NCBI GenBank assembly: GCA_000310025.1
Contig: FN649745.1
Coordinates: 1,532,828-1,596,827, forward strand
Direction: 5' to 3'
DNA: 64,000 bases
Source of the DNA: Ectocarpus siliculosus
Lineage: Eukaryota; Sar; Phaeophyceae; Ectocarpales; Ectocarpaceae
This document shows positions 36,845 through 47,298 of the stretch, one piece after another (the stretch's first letter is position 1; the number at the start of each line of letters is the position of its first letter). The position numbers and the translations under genes were made by a program. The notes beneath the pieces are model-generated. The model ran no database searches and was not told the DNA's origin. It worked only from the letters and a program-made list of their open reading frames with translations.

Positions 36845-37205
36845 ATGAGCGCCTTGTTCGGGGAGGCGGCTGCGGCTGCTGCAGGTGCTGATGCTGTGCA
36901 AGTGGTGGATGTGGCCGACATCAACACCTACCTGCAGGCCAAAGCCCCCAGCAAGAGGACGATCCGTTACTCTCTGGAGGGAGCGTCTGTTTCTTGTAGA
37001 CCCAAAGGATCGGGCCGTGTGTAGCGTTTGTCATCAACTGGTTACCGTCACGGCAGGCAACACCTCGAACCTGATGTGCACCTAGAGAAGCTCGAGGAGG
37101 CCAAGGACAAGGACAAGGACAAGGACAAGGACAAGGACAAGGCCAAAAGAGCAAGAGAGAGCCGGACTCTGGTCAACAGACCCTCGATGGCAAAGTCCAA
37201 GTGAG
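36845..37205 (+). pseudogene. BED-type zinc-finger fragment (hAT-like transposase or ZBED relative)
   Basis: The frame around 36,955-37,075 reads LWRERLFLVDPKDRAVCSVC, then HQLVTVTAGNTSNLM, i.e. aromatic start, C-x2-C and T-x-NL of a BED finger. The closing HLEK lies in another frame just downstream, so there is a frameshift. It runs on into a lysine/aspartate repeat encoded by seven AAGGAC units. Nothing of a transposase catalytic domain follows. BED fingers are typical of the N-terminus of hAT transposases, so a dead transposon fragment is likeliest. Confidence 0.45.
37100..37143 (+). repeat. (AAGGAC)7 microsatellite
   Basis: A perfect hexamer run inside the BED fragment, reading Lys-Asp repeats. 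Confidence 0.85.
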
Positions 37206-37386
37206 TGCTCACGTGGTCACCCCGTTCTGGCATGTGATGGATGGTGTAGGTCGTGTACAAGTCTCAATTCAAAAATTCAAAGCGCGAGTGTATTCATGTG
37301 ATTCTTGGCGTGAAAAAAAAGGATATACAGCAGTAGTACGTGGTTATTTTAACAACAACAATGATAACAGTTTTTTCTTGGGGGGG

Positions 37387-37627
37387 TGTTTGGGGTGTCG
37401 GCGCGTGTACTATGTTATCACGCTCGCGGGCTCTTGTCGAGAGCGTGTTGCACGAAGGAGTGACTCAAGTTCCTTGATTATTAGAGAGTTTAACGAGTGA
37501 CAGACGTGAGCAACAAGAGGCAAAGCCTGCTGCACCAAGTCTGTCTATCATACCCATATCTATCTCATCTGCGTAACCCCCTCGGAGATCTCGGAGAATT
37601 GTATCCTGCCGTGTACACACACAAACA
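37387..37627 (-). repeat. 3' LTR of the first Copia element
   Basis: 241 bp, TGTT...AACA on the minus strand. It contains an imperfect hairpin (CACGCTC ... GAGCGTG). It appears identical to the copy at 40,668-40,908. Confidence 0.85.
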
Positions 37628-38785
37628 GCCCCCCTACTCGGTACGAGATACGATCTACGAGATCCTCCGTACATATCGCCAGGTAAAACGGCAACAAATC
37701 TAAAAACCATTCATCTTTCGTATCAACAAACAAATCATCTCAACTCCCGGATCTATCGAATAGTCAAGTTTCAGGTTACTACTCCTTCTACGACTATGGA
37801 ACTTCACTAAGAGTCTTAACAAGCACCCCTCTCGAGAAAATGTCGTCACCACATTCTCAAGTAGTCAAACACAAAGAATTATCCTTGGAAGATTACTCAG
37901 CAAAGATCAACATTACATCAGAGCCACGTCATAAAGACTCTGGACGGACAACTCTGGCAAAACGCGTCAACAAATACCTCGAACAAAACCCTCGCACAAA
38001 ACTGTGTTTCAACTCATTGACCAATTTGAAATAAGCTTCGGAAGCACATAGGCCTCAACCATGTCTTACCAAAATATGTCAAATCCTTCCTCCAATACAT
38101 CGTTCAGAACAGTCATCAATACCTAATACATGCGGCACCAATAGACAAACGTTAAAAACCCGGCGTTCAAAGACGCCAGAGGAAACTTTCGCCAATTATG
38201 CCGTTTCTCAAACATCCAGACATGGACTTCTTGACAGCCCCCCTGCTGCATCATCGCCCAAAACATAAAAGTTTAACAGCCCCCCTGCTGCATCATCTCC
38301 CAAAACACAAACGCTAACAGCCCCCCTGCTGCAACAACTCTCGGATCCAAACAACGAGAAATCAAACGAATATCATGAAGTTACCTCCGAACTCCGCGGG
38401 AAAAACGCGGAATCGCGAATAAACAAGAAATGTGTTTCTTATCCTAGCAACGAGGAATCAGACAAGTATCATGAAGTTGCCTCAAACTCCGCAGGTAAAC
38501 GCGAAATCGCAAACAAACAAGAATTGAGGACGAAGTTGCCTCAAACTCCGCAGGTAAAACGCGGAAAACGTGAACACAATGAACAATCAAACCCGAACGT
38601 CCGCTAGAATTCTGCTTGTACTGCGGCGAAGATCATGGCATCTCAGCATCACATTCATCCCCCCCCATGATTTTCGACAGCAGTGCTAGCAGTGACCCAA
38701 CAACATCAAGACAACATCAAGAAAAACACACATTGGCCAAAAGACATGCCGCCAAACATTAACAGGACACGAACAGCCCAAGAAT
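37628..38785 (-). other. Non-coding 3' region of the first Copia element, with reiterated polypurine-like tracts
   Basis: AACAGCCCCCCTGCTGCA-type tracts (polypurine on the element strand) recur at about 38,238, 38,275 and 38,317, besides the true tract next to the LTR. ATCCCCCCCCATGATTTTCG near 38,657 is shared with the second element near 47,967, so the 3' regions are related. No coding frame. Confidence 0.55.
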
Positions 38786-38788
38786 GCC

Positions 38789-40660
38789 TCAAAGGTTCAT
38801 GACAAAGTTGCGGTGCACTGAAAACGCCTCCTTGTGTAGTGGTTTCGTAAGAAAGTCGGCGTGCTGCAAATGCGACGGAACAAAAACGACCTTGAACTCC
38901 CCCCGGTCAACACGCTCACGAATGAAATGGTGGCGGATGTCAATGTGCTTGGAGTTGGGGGTTGTGGCTGGGTTATTAGCCAAATGAAGCGCCCCGACAT
39001 TGTCCTCCTTGATAACAGTGCACCCCACATCCCCATCCGGAAAGATAAAACTCCAGAGATACCGCAAGAAAATCACCTCCTTCATCCCATCGGCCATTGC
39101 AGCGTACTCAGCTTCCGTAGAAGACAGCGTGACGCTCTTCTGAGTCCGAGAGAAAAAAGACACGCAGGACCCCGCGCACATGACAACACCTCCCGACACA
39201 GACCGCCTGTCCGTCGCTTTGCTAGCGTAGTCCGAGTCCACGTACACCTCCAAGCTAACACCACCTGCCGTACCCCGCTGAAATGTAATACCGTACGCAC
39301 TCGTGAATCTAATGTACATCACAATATGCAACGCAGCCTTCCAGTGTACGGACTTGGGCGCGTAAGAATACCGTGCAACGGCACGGACGGCGTTGAGGAT
39401 GTCCGACCGAGTTTGATTCGCAAGCCACATCAAGTGCCCCACCAAAGAGCGAAACGGCTCTGTAACGTCAGGTTCACACGCATCAAACTCCTCAAGCTTC
39501 ACGCCAACGGCCATGGGGGTTTCTTTGTTACGGGTGACACCAAACTTCGCGACCATGGTGGTGGAATACGTCTGTTGGGAAAGCGTGATGGTTCCCTGAG
39601 CAAAATCACGAGAAAAACGAATACCAGCGTACAAGCGAAGTTCTCCAAGGTTGGTGATGGGAACGTACTCGTTCAAGTCACTACCAAATTGCTCACACCG
39701 ACTCTTCTTCCCGATGGCAAAGATGTCATCGACATGGACGACAACGACCATGGCAACAACTCCCGCTTCGATCAAGCGCATGACGCAAGCGTCGGCAGCA
39801 CACTGTTCAAAACCAAGACTCGTCATGCCCCTAACCAAGTGTTTATGCCACGTGCGGGATGCTTGCTTCAAGCCATAGAGACTACGACGAAGGCGAACAA
39901 TCTTACCAGAAAGAACACCGCAGCCCTGCGGCAGGCGGAGGTACACACACTCCTGCAACTCTGATTGTACAAAGGCCTGCTCCGCGTCGAAATGACATAA
40001 GTCCAAACCCAACTCACATGCAAGAGCTGCTAACAAACGGATACTAGTGACAGACGGGCACGGGGAGAAGGTCTCAAAGAAATCAATACCTTCACGTTGA
40101 CCGAAACCTCGAGCCACCAACCTCGCCTTTGCACGGACAGGACGGCCATACTCGTTCCCCTTCCACGCGTAAACCCACTTGGCCGTGATCACGTTCGTTC
40201 CTCGTTGCTACTCCCCCGCTGCCATCGTCTCGAACGTCCCCGCCGCCGAAAGCCCAGCAATCTCCTTGCGCTCCGCCGCTCGCCAGATGGGATCATGCGG
40301 TCCGGCATGTGCTTGCTTGTAAGTTTCCGGAGTCTCCAAGTCGGCAACCATACCATCCGGCAACGCTGGGTCATCGATATCCGCTGTAGGGCCACTAAGA
40401 GAACGGGTCATCTGCTCATCCGCCGCCAGCAGCGCGAAAGCCCCCGGCATGCCGGTTCTGCGAGACCCCGACCTCGTGACGGCAGGCGTCACCTCGTGCT
40501 GCTGCCTGTGCATCACCCTCCGCTCGGGTGGCGCGTGGTACATGTCAGCCCAGTCTAGCTCCATCGCCGCCTTCACGGGAATTTCACCTGCCGTTGCCCC
40601 CACCACCGGTGCCGCCGCTCCTGCCGCGAGGGCCTGCGCCCCGGCCGCCTCCCCCACCGT
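38789..40660 (-). pseudogene. Copia pol fragment: reverse transcriptase and RNase H parts
   Basis: The minus strand shows family hallmarks in Copia order: KARLVARGFGQREGIDFFET, LYGLKQASRTWHK, a VDD block, VDSDYA and KSVTLSSTEAEYAA of RNase H, then KHIDIRHHFIRE. A Pro/Ala-rich segment linking toward integrase lies upstream. It is a fossil fragment of a broken element. Confidence 0.8.
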
Positions 40661-40667
40661 AATATCG

Positions 40668-40908
40668 TGTTTGGGGTGTCGGCGCGTGTACTATGTTATC
40701 ACGCTCGCGGGCTCTTGTCGAGAGCGTGTTGCACGAAGGAGTGACTCAAGTTCCTTGATTATTAGAGAGTTTAACGAGTGACAGACGTGAGCAACAAGAG
40801 GCAAAGCCTGCTGCACCAAGTCTGTCTATCATACCCATATCTATCTCATCTGCGTAACCCCCTCGGAGATCTCGGAGAATTGTATCCTGCCGTGTACACA
40901 CACAAACA
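40668..40908 (-). repeat. 5' LTR of the first Copia element
   Basis: Appears identical to 37,387-37,627. A long G-run and unreliable sequence follow it directly, leading into the gap at 40,999. Confidence 0.8.
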
Positions 40909-40998
40909 GGGGGGGGGGGGGGGGGGAAAAAAACCCCCCCCTTAAAACGGAAACAATAAAAAAAAAAAGGGCCGCATAGTTTTTTTTTCCTATATAAA

Positions 40999-41098
40999 NN
41001 NNNNNNNNNNNNNNNNNNNNNNNNNNNNNNNNNNNNNNNNNNNNNNNNNNNNNNNNNNNNNNNNNNNNNNNNNNNNNNNNNNNNNNNNNNNNNNNNNN
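40999..41098. other. Assembly gap (100 N) with error-like flanks
   Basis: Exactly 100 N. The left flank is a G-run, then A, C and T runs. The right flank (41,099-41,168) is a corrupted copy of the LTR end at 40,853-40,918. The sequence near it should not be trusted. Confidence 0.9.
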
Positions 41099-41486
41099 GT
41101 AACCCCTTGGGGGTTTTGGGGAATTTTTACCTTCCGGTGAACACACCAAAACGGGGGGGGGGGGGGGGGGCAAATAGACAGCAGCAGTAGACAGTAGACA
41201 GTAAAAAAAAGAAGGACAGCAGTAGTCTATTACTCTATATATAGTCTATAGTACGCAGACGAGACACGAGACCACCGAGATTCACATGTAGTCTAGATGT
41301 GCCCGCTTGCACGACACTATTCGATTGTGAGTGTAAAAGAATACAACCAAGCAACATTCAATGTTTCGTACAATTTTGTATTTTTTCATTTGTGGACCAC
41401 GTCGGGCGAGAAGAAAAAGAAGACGTTCGCATTTCGCAATTCGAAGTTATGTACCTACTTCGTCGGTTGTTCGATTGTTTGGTTTA

Positions 41487-41829
41487 TGTTAAGGAGGACC
41501 CGATTCGCAGGGTATCCGTCGATTGACTTTTACCAGAATCGGTACACCGTCGCACATGGCGTCAGCAGGATACTGGTTCGAATCTCCTTGGGTGCACATT
41601 TTTTCTCCTGACTTGGACATTTCCCATGGACACAATGTGTGTCAGTCCTGAGAACACCTCTTGGAATCGATCCTATAAAGAACCTTGTGACACTTCCATC
41701 GAATTACCCGTCCTGGCCACAAGAGGTTCCCAGTTGAGGGTAAATTCTGTGGGTGGAGAGTGTTAAGGAGGACCCGATTCGCAGGGTATCCGTCGATTGA
41801 CTTTTACCAGAATCGGTACACCTTCGCAT
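41487..41829 (+). repeat. 69-bp direct repeat pair
   Basis: 41,487-41,555 and 41,761-41,829 (TGTTAAGGAGGACCCGATTC ...) differ at about one base. A related TTAAGGAGGACC...TTCGCA occurs at about 57,060. GGTTCGAATCTCC near 41,574 looks like a Pol III B box but has no matching A box. Confidence 0.7.
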
Positions 41830-41879
41830 TTAGACTACGCTGCTACGCTTTCATTACTTTGTAGAGATAAGGAAAATTT

Positions 41880-42074
41880 GCTCAGGCTGAGGGCACGCCG
41901 CAGGCCTCCGTTCGGCGCCCGAGAGCGAAGCGGCGGGATTGCGCCTACTCTCAAGTCGACACGATAGCGTCGAAAAATTAGCTCAGGCTGAGGGCGAGCG
42001 GCAGGCGTCCGTTCGGCGCCCGAGAGCGAAGCGGCGGGATTGCGCCCACTCTCAAGTCGACACGATAGGGTCGA
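41880..42074 (+). repeat. GC-rich tandem duplication, about 101-bp period
   Basis: GCTCAGGCTGAGGGC ... CTCAAGTCGACACGATAG occurs twice, starting at 41,880 and 41,981, with few differences. GC-rich sequence continues to about 42,260. Frames are open on several strands because of base composition; none is convincing. Confidence 0.65.
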
Positions 42075-42299
42075 GTGTTGGCGCGCGACGCGGGGGCCGC
42101 CGCTCGCCCTCCCCCTCCGCGGCGCCCGCCGGGAGCCCCCTCTCAGCGAGACGCCGCCGCTCGGGGCTCCGGGCGTCCAGCGACGGGCGAGCTGCACGCC
42201 CCGGCGGGACGGCTCAAAACCACGTCGTCGCACTTTCTCTCTCCACCTCGGACCCCTCCGCTCGGGACTGTCGCTTCAATCTAAGAATCAGCGATCCGA

Positions 42300-43320
42300 T
42301 TGGTGGCTAACACCTTTCCGTGTTTTTGAGAACTTGAAGTGACGTGTGTGCTGTGTTGTTGCTGTTGTTGTGCATTGTGCATTGTGCACTGCAACACACA
42401 TTTGTGCATTGTATGCAATGTATGTGGCAATTTGTTGTTGTGTGACCGCTTTATTTAGGCATGGCGCGTTGAGAGATGCAACTTTGCTGTGAGTGGTGCT
42501 GCAGTCATTTTTTTCTGCAGCTGATCGGTGCTGCTGGGATTGCGCGTGCGGCAAGCTGTTGACCTCAAATAATACCTGTCAGACAGACGTGTGTTCTTTC
42601 ATTCTTTACCATGCTGTCGGTGTTTTTTGCTAACTTCAACCTATCTCAGAACGTGAATTTTGGAGAAGAAATGACAACCGCGTGTACGTGAAGCACGCTA
42701 CTGCATGCATGTACCGCGGATCGTGCATGTATATCTATAGCAGGTAACACACACATACATACATGCAGTACATCCCCATGTTCGTTCATGTACCTTTCGT
42801 GCACTTACTTTAGCGATGGTGCATGAGGAGTGTGTTTGGTGGACTGTTTACTGCTTTTACCACGGGGTGGGTGGTTGTAACGCTGAATTAAATGCCTCTC
42901 GGTATCGTTCGGTTTCCCTCTTAGCTTTGCGTTCTACCACCTATCTTCTACACGAACGATTATCCGCGACTTGACATGTAATAAGTAGTCACGTAAATAC
43001 ATCACATTCAGAGTACCTTAGACTATGTTGCCACGTATCGCAATTAGACAACAACAAGCGGCTTAGACATGTACGTGTAGATGCCCAAGTACATTTAGAG
43101 TGCCGGCTACCACTTTCAAGATGAGTGTGTGTGTATGTGTTGGCTACATTTTGAGTGGACGCTCACGATTGGTTCCCAAGGGACCCGTTTGCCGTTCCCG
43201 ATTGCGTCTGAACAATGCTGTTGCTCTACATTGTAAGTTGTACATTTTCAACTTTGCATGAATACATAGCGCCGAAGAATAGTTCCGGCCTAGATGACGC
43301 CTTAGTTTAGAGTATCACAT
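42300..43320. other. Spacer without recognised gene
   Basis: Contains TTG/TGC-rich low-complexity sequence near 42,350-42,440. No gene was seen. Confidence 0.4.
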
Positions 43321-43324
43321 TAGA

Positions 43325-43635
43325 CTTCAAGAGTATCACATTCGAGTTGGGACTGTGTCGTTTCCTTCTTACCATGTAAAAGCCGTCTTCTGAGCTCTAC
43401 TTCACGGTCGCAATGGTTTGAACACCGAACGCCGAGTAATGCGTCCGGTGTACATTGCAAGTCCGACCGCAGTCTAGAATATCACATTGATTGGAGTACA
43501 TACTAGAGTATCACAGAGTTGCGACTGTGTCGTTTCCTATGCAACATGTAAGAGCCACCTTCTAAGCTATACTTTACGGCAATGGTTTCACACGGTACGC
43601 CGCGTAATGCTTCCAGTTTATGTTTCGGAATCTGC
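43325..43635 (+). repeat. Diverged direct repeat pair, about 130 bp
   Basis: 43,330-43,460 and 43,505-43,630 share AGAGTATCACA, GACTGTGTCGTTTCCT, CATGTAA and CAATGGTTT.ACAC in the same order. Confidence 0.5.
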
Positions 43636-44093
43636 CATTTTCACAAGACATCATAGAAGAATTCTGAATTTTTTCGCCGGCCTGGCAAGTCGTTGTCTGC
43701 TCGATCTGGCGCCAATGTAAAATACTCCTACGTGCGCGATGTTTTGGAAGTATAACGACCGTTATAAAACTGCCCACCGGGCGAGGCTCATGTGGCCTTG
43801 CGTCTCCCGCGGAAGGTTGAATAAACATGGCCCGAAAGGAGACCTTGTATGGTGTATCAGTTTGCCGAATGAATACTTTTGTAGGTTGCATGCAATATTC
43901 GGCGACAGTCTTCAGAGACTACCGTACATCATCAGTGCGAATATTGTTGTCATACGCGAGAGATGCATCGGCTATCTGCATAGAATGAACGAAGATCGGC
44001 GCGACAGAATGTAAACTATGCGGGTAGCAGTGGGCGGGCATCATGTCTATTTCTCCACGATTGTGCACGTGGCCGGCGATGTAACATTCTATA

Positions 44094-44205
44094 TGAAACG
44101 AGTGAAATGAGTAGAATGGGTGGAAATAATGCAATGAGTGAACTGAGTGAATGAAGTGAAACGAGTGAATGCAGTGGAATGATTGAACTGAGTAGTGAAT
44201 ATTGT
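44094..44205 (+). repeat. Purine-rich minisatellite, GAGTGAA-type units
   Basis: Degenerate units of about 8-10 bases (AACGAGTGAA, ATGAGTGAAC, CTGAGTGAAT and others) run for about 110 bp. Confidence 0.55.
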
Positions 44206-44299
44206 TACTACAGCATTCGAAGAACGGACACACTTCATTTCTCCTGCTACATACAATCGTAGTTGTTTTCGGGAGCTGGCACGCGTATGTCCTATTGTG

Positions 44300-44815
44300 T
44301 ATGTCGTGCACAGCGTCTAGCTGTCGCGCACGTTCCGAACTCGACCCTCACGCGTATCTGGGCCTCTGGAAGGTGCTACGAATGAACTGACATATATGCC
44401 ATAAGACCACCCACCACATCTTCGTCGGGGCCGACGTAAATACGAACCACCGCCTGGCTAACAACACAAGTATTTCTCTTTGGTTGCCACATACGTACCT
44501 CAAACAAATCCCGTTGTATCCCACTGCAACAACCACCGACACGCGCATTCGTTTTTCTCGTCCAGACTGTGCGCCACGCCCGGGCCCATGCAGCCTACAA
44601 TTAATTGTGGTCTACGCAGTGGAATTTTCTCATCCATCCACTATCGTCTGCATATCGGACGCGATTCACTCCTTGATTGAGAGACGGGCTCAACGTCACG
44701 TCAACCCTTAAATTTTTTTGACGCCGAAAGCCCGCCATGATGCTGTCCGCCATTCATCCGCCATCCACCACTAGAGTCTTGCCAGGGGAGTCTGGCCACC
44801 CGCCCCATTGGGGGA
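44300..44815. other. Spacer without recognised gene
   Basis: Only short frames occur. A G/C-rich imperfect hairpin (CCGCCCC ATT GGGGGACGG) lies at about 44,800-44,818, just outside the MITE. Confidence 0.35.
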
Positions 44816-44821
44816 CGGGGG

Positions 44822-45027
44822 GCGACACAAGATAACACACCCCCTGGACCGATTTTCAAAGCTCGATTACTCCACGACGAAGAGGATGCATAAATGAAAC
44901 AATACGTTTTCGAACAGCTCTCGACGAGACGGTTCCAACGCCGCCGTTTTCGGCGCTGTGACTCTTCCTGCTGTTGAGAAATCGAGCTTTGAAAATCGGC
45001 CAAGGGGGTGTGTTATCTTGTGTCATA
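44822..45027. mobile_element. MITE with about 46-bp terminal inverted repeats
   Basis: GACACAAGATAACACACCCC ... ATTTTCAAAGCTCGATT at 44,822-44,870 is inverted at 44,980-45,027. The core is about 110 bp with no coding frame. Its arm resembles the element in DNAI3 intron 1. Confidence 0.7.
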
Positions 45028-45269
45028 TACGGTATGATTGCATCTCGCCGACCCGTGTGCTTCATCCCTCCGCCGGTGTCGGTACTGTAGTTTCCATGAA
45101 AGTGGAGCCGGCTGCACTGCGTAAGTGATACCCAAGATGGAAGCAACGAAGGCTCCACCTTAGTTTCAAGGCGCTGTTGCAGTTCGTATGCATAGTGTGT
45201 GGGGCGTGCGTCTTTCGTTGATTGGATGCGTCGGTCCGCCACTCACTGCGAAAAAATCGGTTGCCTATT

Positions 45270-45745
45270 TTTCAAATATATGTGTCTTTCGAAAATTCAA
45301 AGAGGCACGCATTGGGGACGAAGGTGAAATCGCCCCCCTCCTCCGCAACGGCAGGTGCGTCTTGCTTGTAAGTTGTGTACATGGAACTTGATGGAGGACA
45401 CAGAGTACAAATTGCACGTGTCCAGAGTCAGGCTGGCAGCAAACGGTACTGTATAGGTGTACTGCTGTACATGTCCGCACAGCTGGCCGAACACCCACAA
45501 ACAAGAAACCCAGACATTCATATACCCTTTCGCTGTGTCTTCGTACATACCTTGGTTTGGATGCTTCAGCTCGATCTTCTCTCTCCCTGACGTCTCTTCG
45601 ATTTAGCGTCCTGAAGACTATGGAAGACGCAGCGTGCGTGGGTAGTGTGTGGGGATGTATCGTGGAAGAGCGCGCGAGAGAGAGAGAGAGAGAGACGAGC
45701 AATAGGCCGAAAGAGAGAAATTTTGAAAAGTCTCTCCGGTGTTTG
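45270..45745 (+). repeat. Dispersed repeat family, copy B
   Basis: Shares CTCGATCTTCTCTCTCCCTG and GACGCAGCGTGCGTGGG with copy A (33,560-33,985), plus a diverged upstream part (ACATGGAACTTGATGGAGGA against ACGTGGAACTTGACGCAGGA). Confidence 0.55.
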
Positions 45746-46271
45746 AGCAGGAATTTTCTCTACGGTGCGTACAGCATACAATAGGCTCTCACACGTTGCC
45801 ATCTCCGACCCCGTTGTGGACATGCAATTATTGGTACACACTAATCGCTTAGGGTTATTGTTAACGCAACGTCGAAATCGTTCTTTTTTAAACGGAACGG
45901 CTGAAAGAAAACCCGACTTTTTTTTGCTTGTTCTTTTCGTGATGTCATCAAAAAAAGCACGTTTCCTTCCCTGAATACACGCTTTGCTCGGCACACAACA
46001 GGTTGACATGGTATTGCTCACCATAGAGCAGCGATAAAAGCGCAATACGCAGCACCCGGCACAGAGGACAACACACTTAGAAAGATCCCGTCCACCCGGC
46101 CTGCTGTTTTCAGTTTTTAGCAACAACAGGCGCACGGCAGAGTGTCGCAACCTGGGTGTTGCTTGCGATTTCTTCAGTTTGCCCAAAGCTCATTTTTCAC
46201 GGTTGCGACTCCCATCTTTGACCACCACCTACCCAAAGGTAGACGAGCTCAACAATCATAGGGTGGCAGCC

Positions 46272-46600
46272 GCGCTGACGGCCAGCATCATATGATGGCC
46301 AATCCGAAAGAATTAGCGTGTTGGAGGCCCTGTTGCTCTACTGCTGCGTGACGCCGTGGATTGATGTTGATGTGTCCGACCAAAAACAGATCATCTCGCC
46401 GCAATTTTTCCAACGGCATTTTGGTGAGGTGGCACACGTCTCTCACACACCTTATTGAGCAGCACCCAAACACCCAATACCCACGAAGCAGCACGGCGCC
46501 GGGAGATGGTATCATATAGACAGCCGAACCGAAGGAATCAGCGCTTTGGAGGTCTTGGTGGTGCTGCTGTACTCGTTCTACTGTTTCCGTGTTTGCTATG
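46272..46600 (+). repeat. Diverged direct repeat pair in a gene-free stretch
   Basis: Near 46,297-46,345 and 46,520-46,570 a CCGAA(A/G)GAAT.AGCG...TTGGAGG(C/T)C motif recurs. The rest of 45,746-47,031 shows no recognisable gene. Confidence 0.35.
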
Positions 46601-47031
46601 TGTGACAAGTGTGTGATCGAAAAAAATTCCCCAGCACCAACAGCAGCAGCAGTTGAAGACGAGAGCACCACGCAATGTCTAGTTTTGGACCAAGAACGGA
46701 CTGAACGCCGCTTCTGCCGCTTGTCCATCTCCACAACAGACCTGGACGTGAGTCTGGCAGGTCTTTCTAGCGTTCTCAGTGATGTTACAGCGCCTGCGGT
46801 GCGCTTGTCCGATGCTTCTGTCAAAAACACGAATTCGTAGCAAGCCCCAAAAAAAACGGGCTCCTTCTTTTCACGCTTTCGTTCAAAAACGCCTCCATAT
46901 GTGTTCAAGAAAAAACGGTTTCGTTTTTTTTTTCGTGTTTTATTGGTCGATAAGAAGCACCCTTAGCTTTTTCAGGGCATTCCGGTGCGATCTCTCCGAC
47001 CGGTGCGATGCCCAATGAAATGAATGCAGGG

Positions 47032-47298
47032 TGTTAGTACACTGCCGCCCTCAGCGGTCTGTGGTGTTGAGACTGGGGACTATGTTATCCCAGGGAACAG
47101 CTGATAAAAAAGGACCATGTATTGTATATATTCGACACGCAAGCCCCTCAGGCAAGTGCCGGGAGCACACCGCTGTGTGCTCCCGGGGGCCCCGCACTTG
47201 GACCACAACCGCATACATACCCTCACACCCATACTTCCCATACGCGTATCCCCCACAGAGGATGCACAGATCGGACTCATATCCAAGTACCACAAACA
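47032..47298 (-). repeat. 3' LTR of the gag-only element
   Basis: 267 bp. It contains a perfect 12-bp hairpin (CCGGGAGCACAC CGCT GTGTGCTCCCGG), the likely structured part of the transcript end. Confidence 0.85.

Larger units (their letters stand above)
37387..40908 (-). mobile_element. Copia-type LTR retroelement with pol fragment (broken)
   Basis: Two 241-bp LTRs (37,387-37,627 and 40,668-40,908) bound the element. On the minus strand each starts TGTTTGTG and ends AACA, and the 3' one is preceded by a polypurine tract (AGTAGGGGGGC). The only coding part recognised is the 3' half of a Copia pol gene. G-runs flank both sides, compatible with a GGGGG target duplication. The LTRs look identical, suggesting a recent insertion, but the right end abuts poor sequence and a gap, so age is uncertain. 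It is a broken copy missing much of the usual coding region. Confidence 0.8.

Noticed and set aside
41560-41600. Possible tRNA (GGTTCGAATCTCC followed by T-run)
   Set aside because: No A box at the right distance and the T arm does not pair.
41920-42310. Long frames on both strands in the GC-rich tandem duplication
   Set aside because: Arg/Ala/Ser-rich in all frames, as expected from base composition; no conserved motif.
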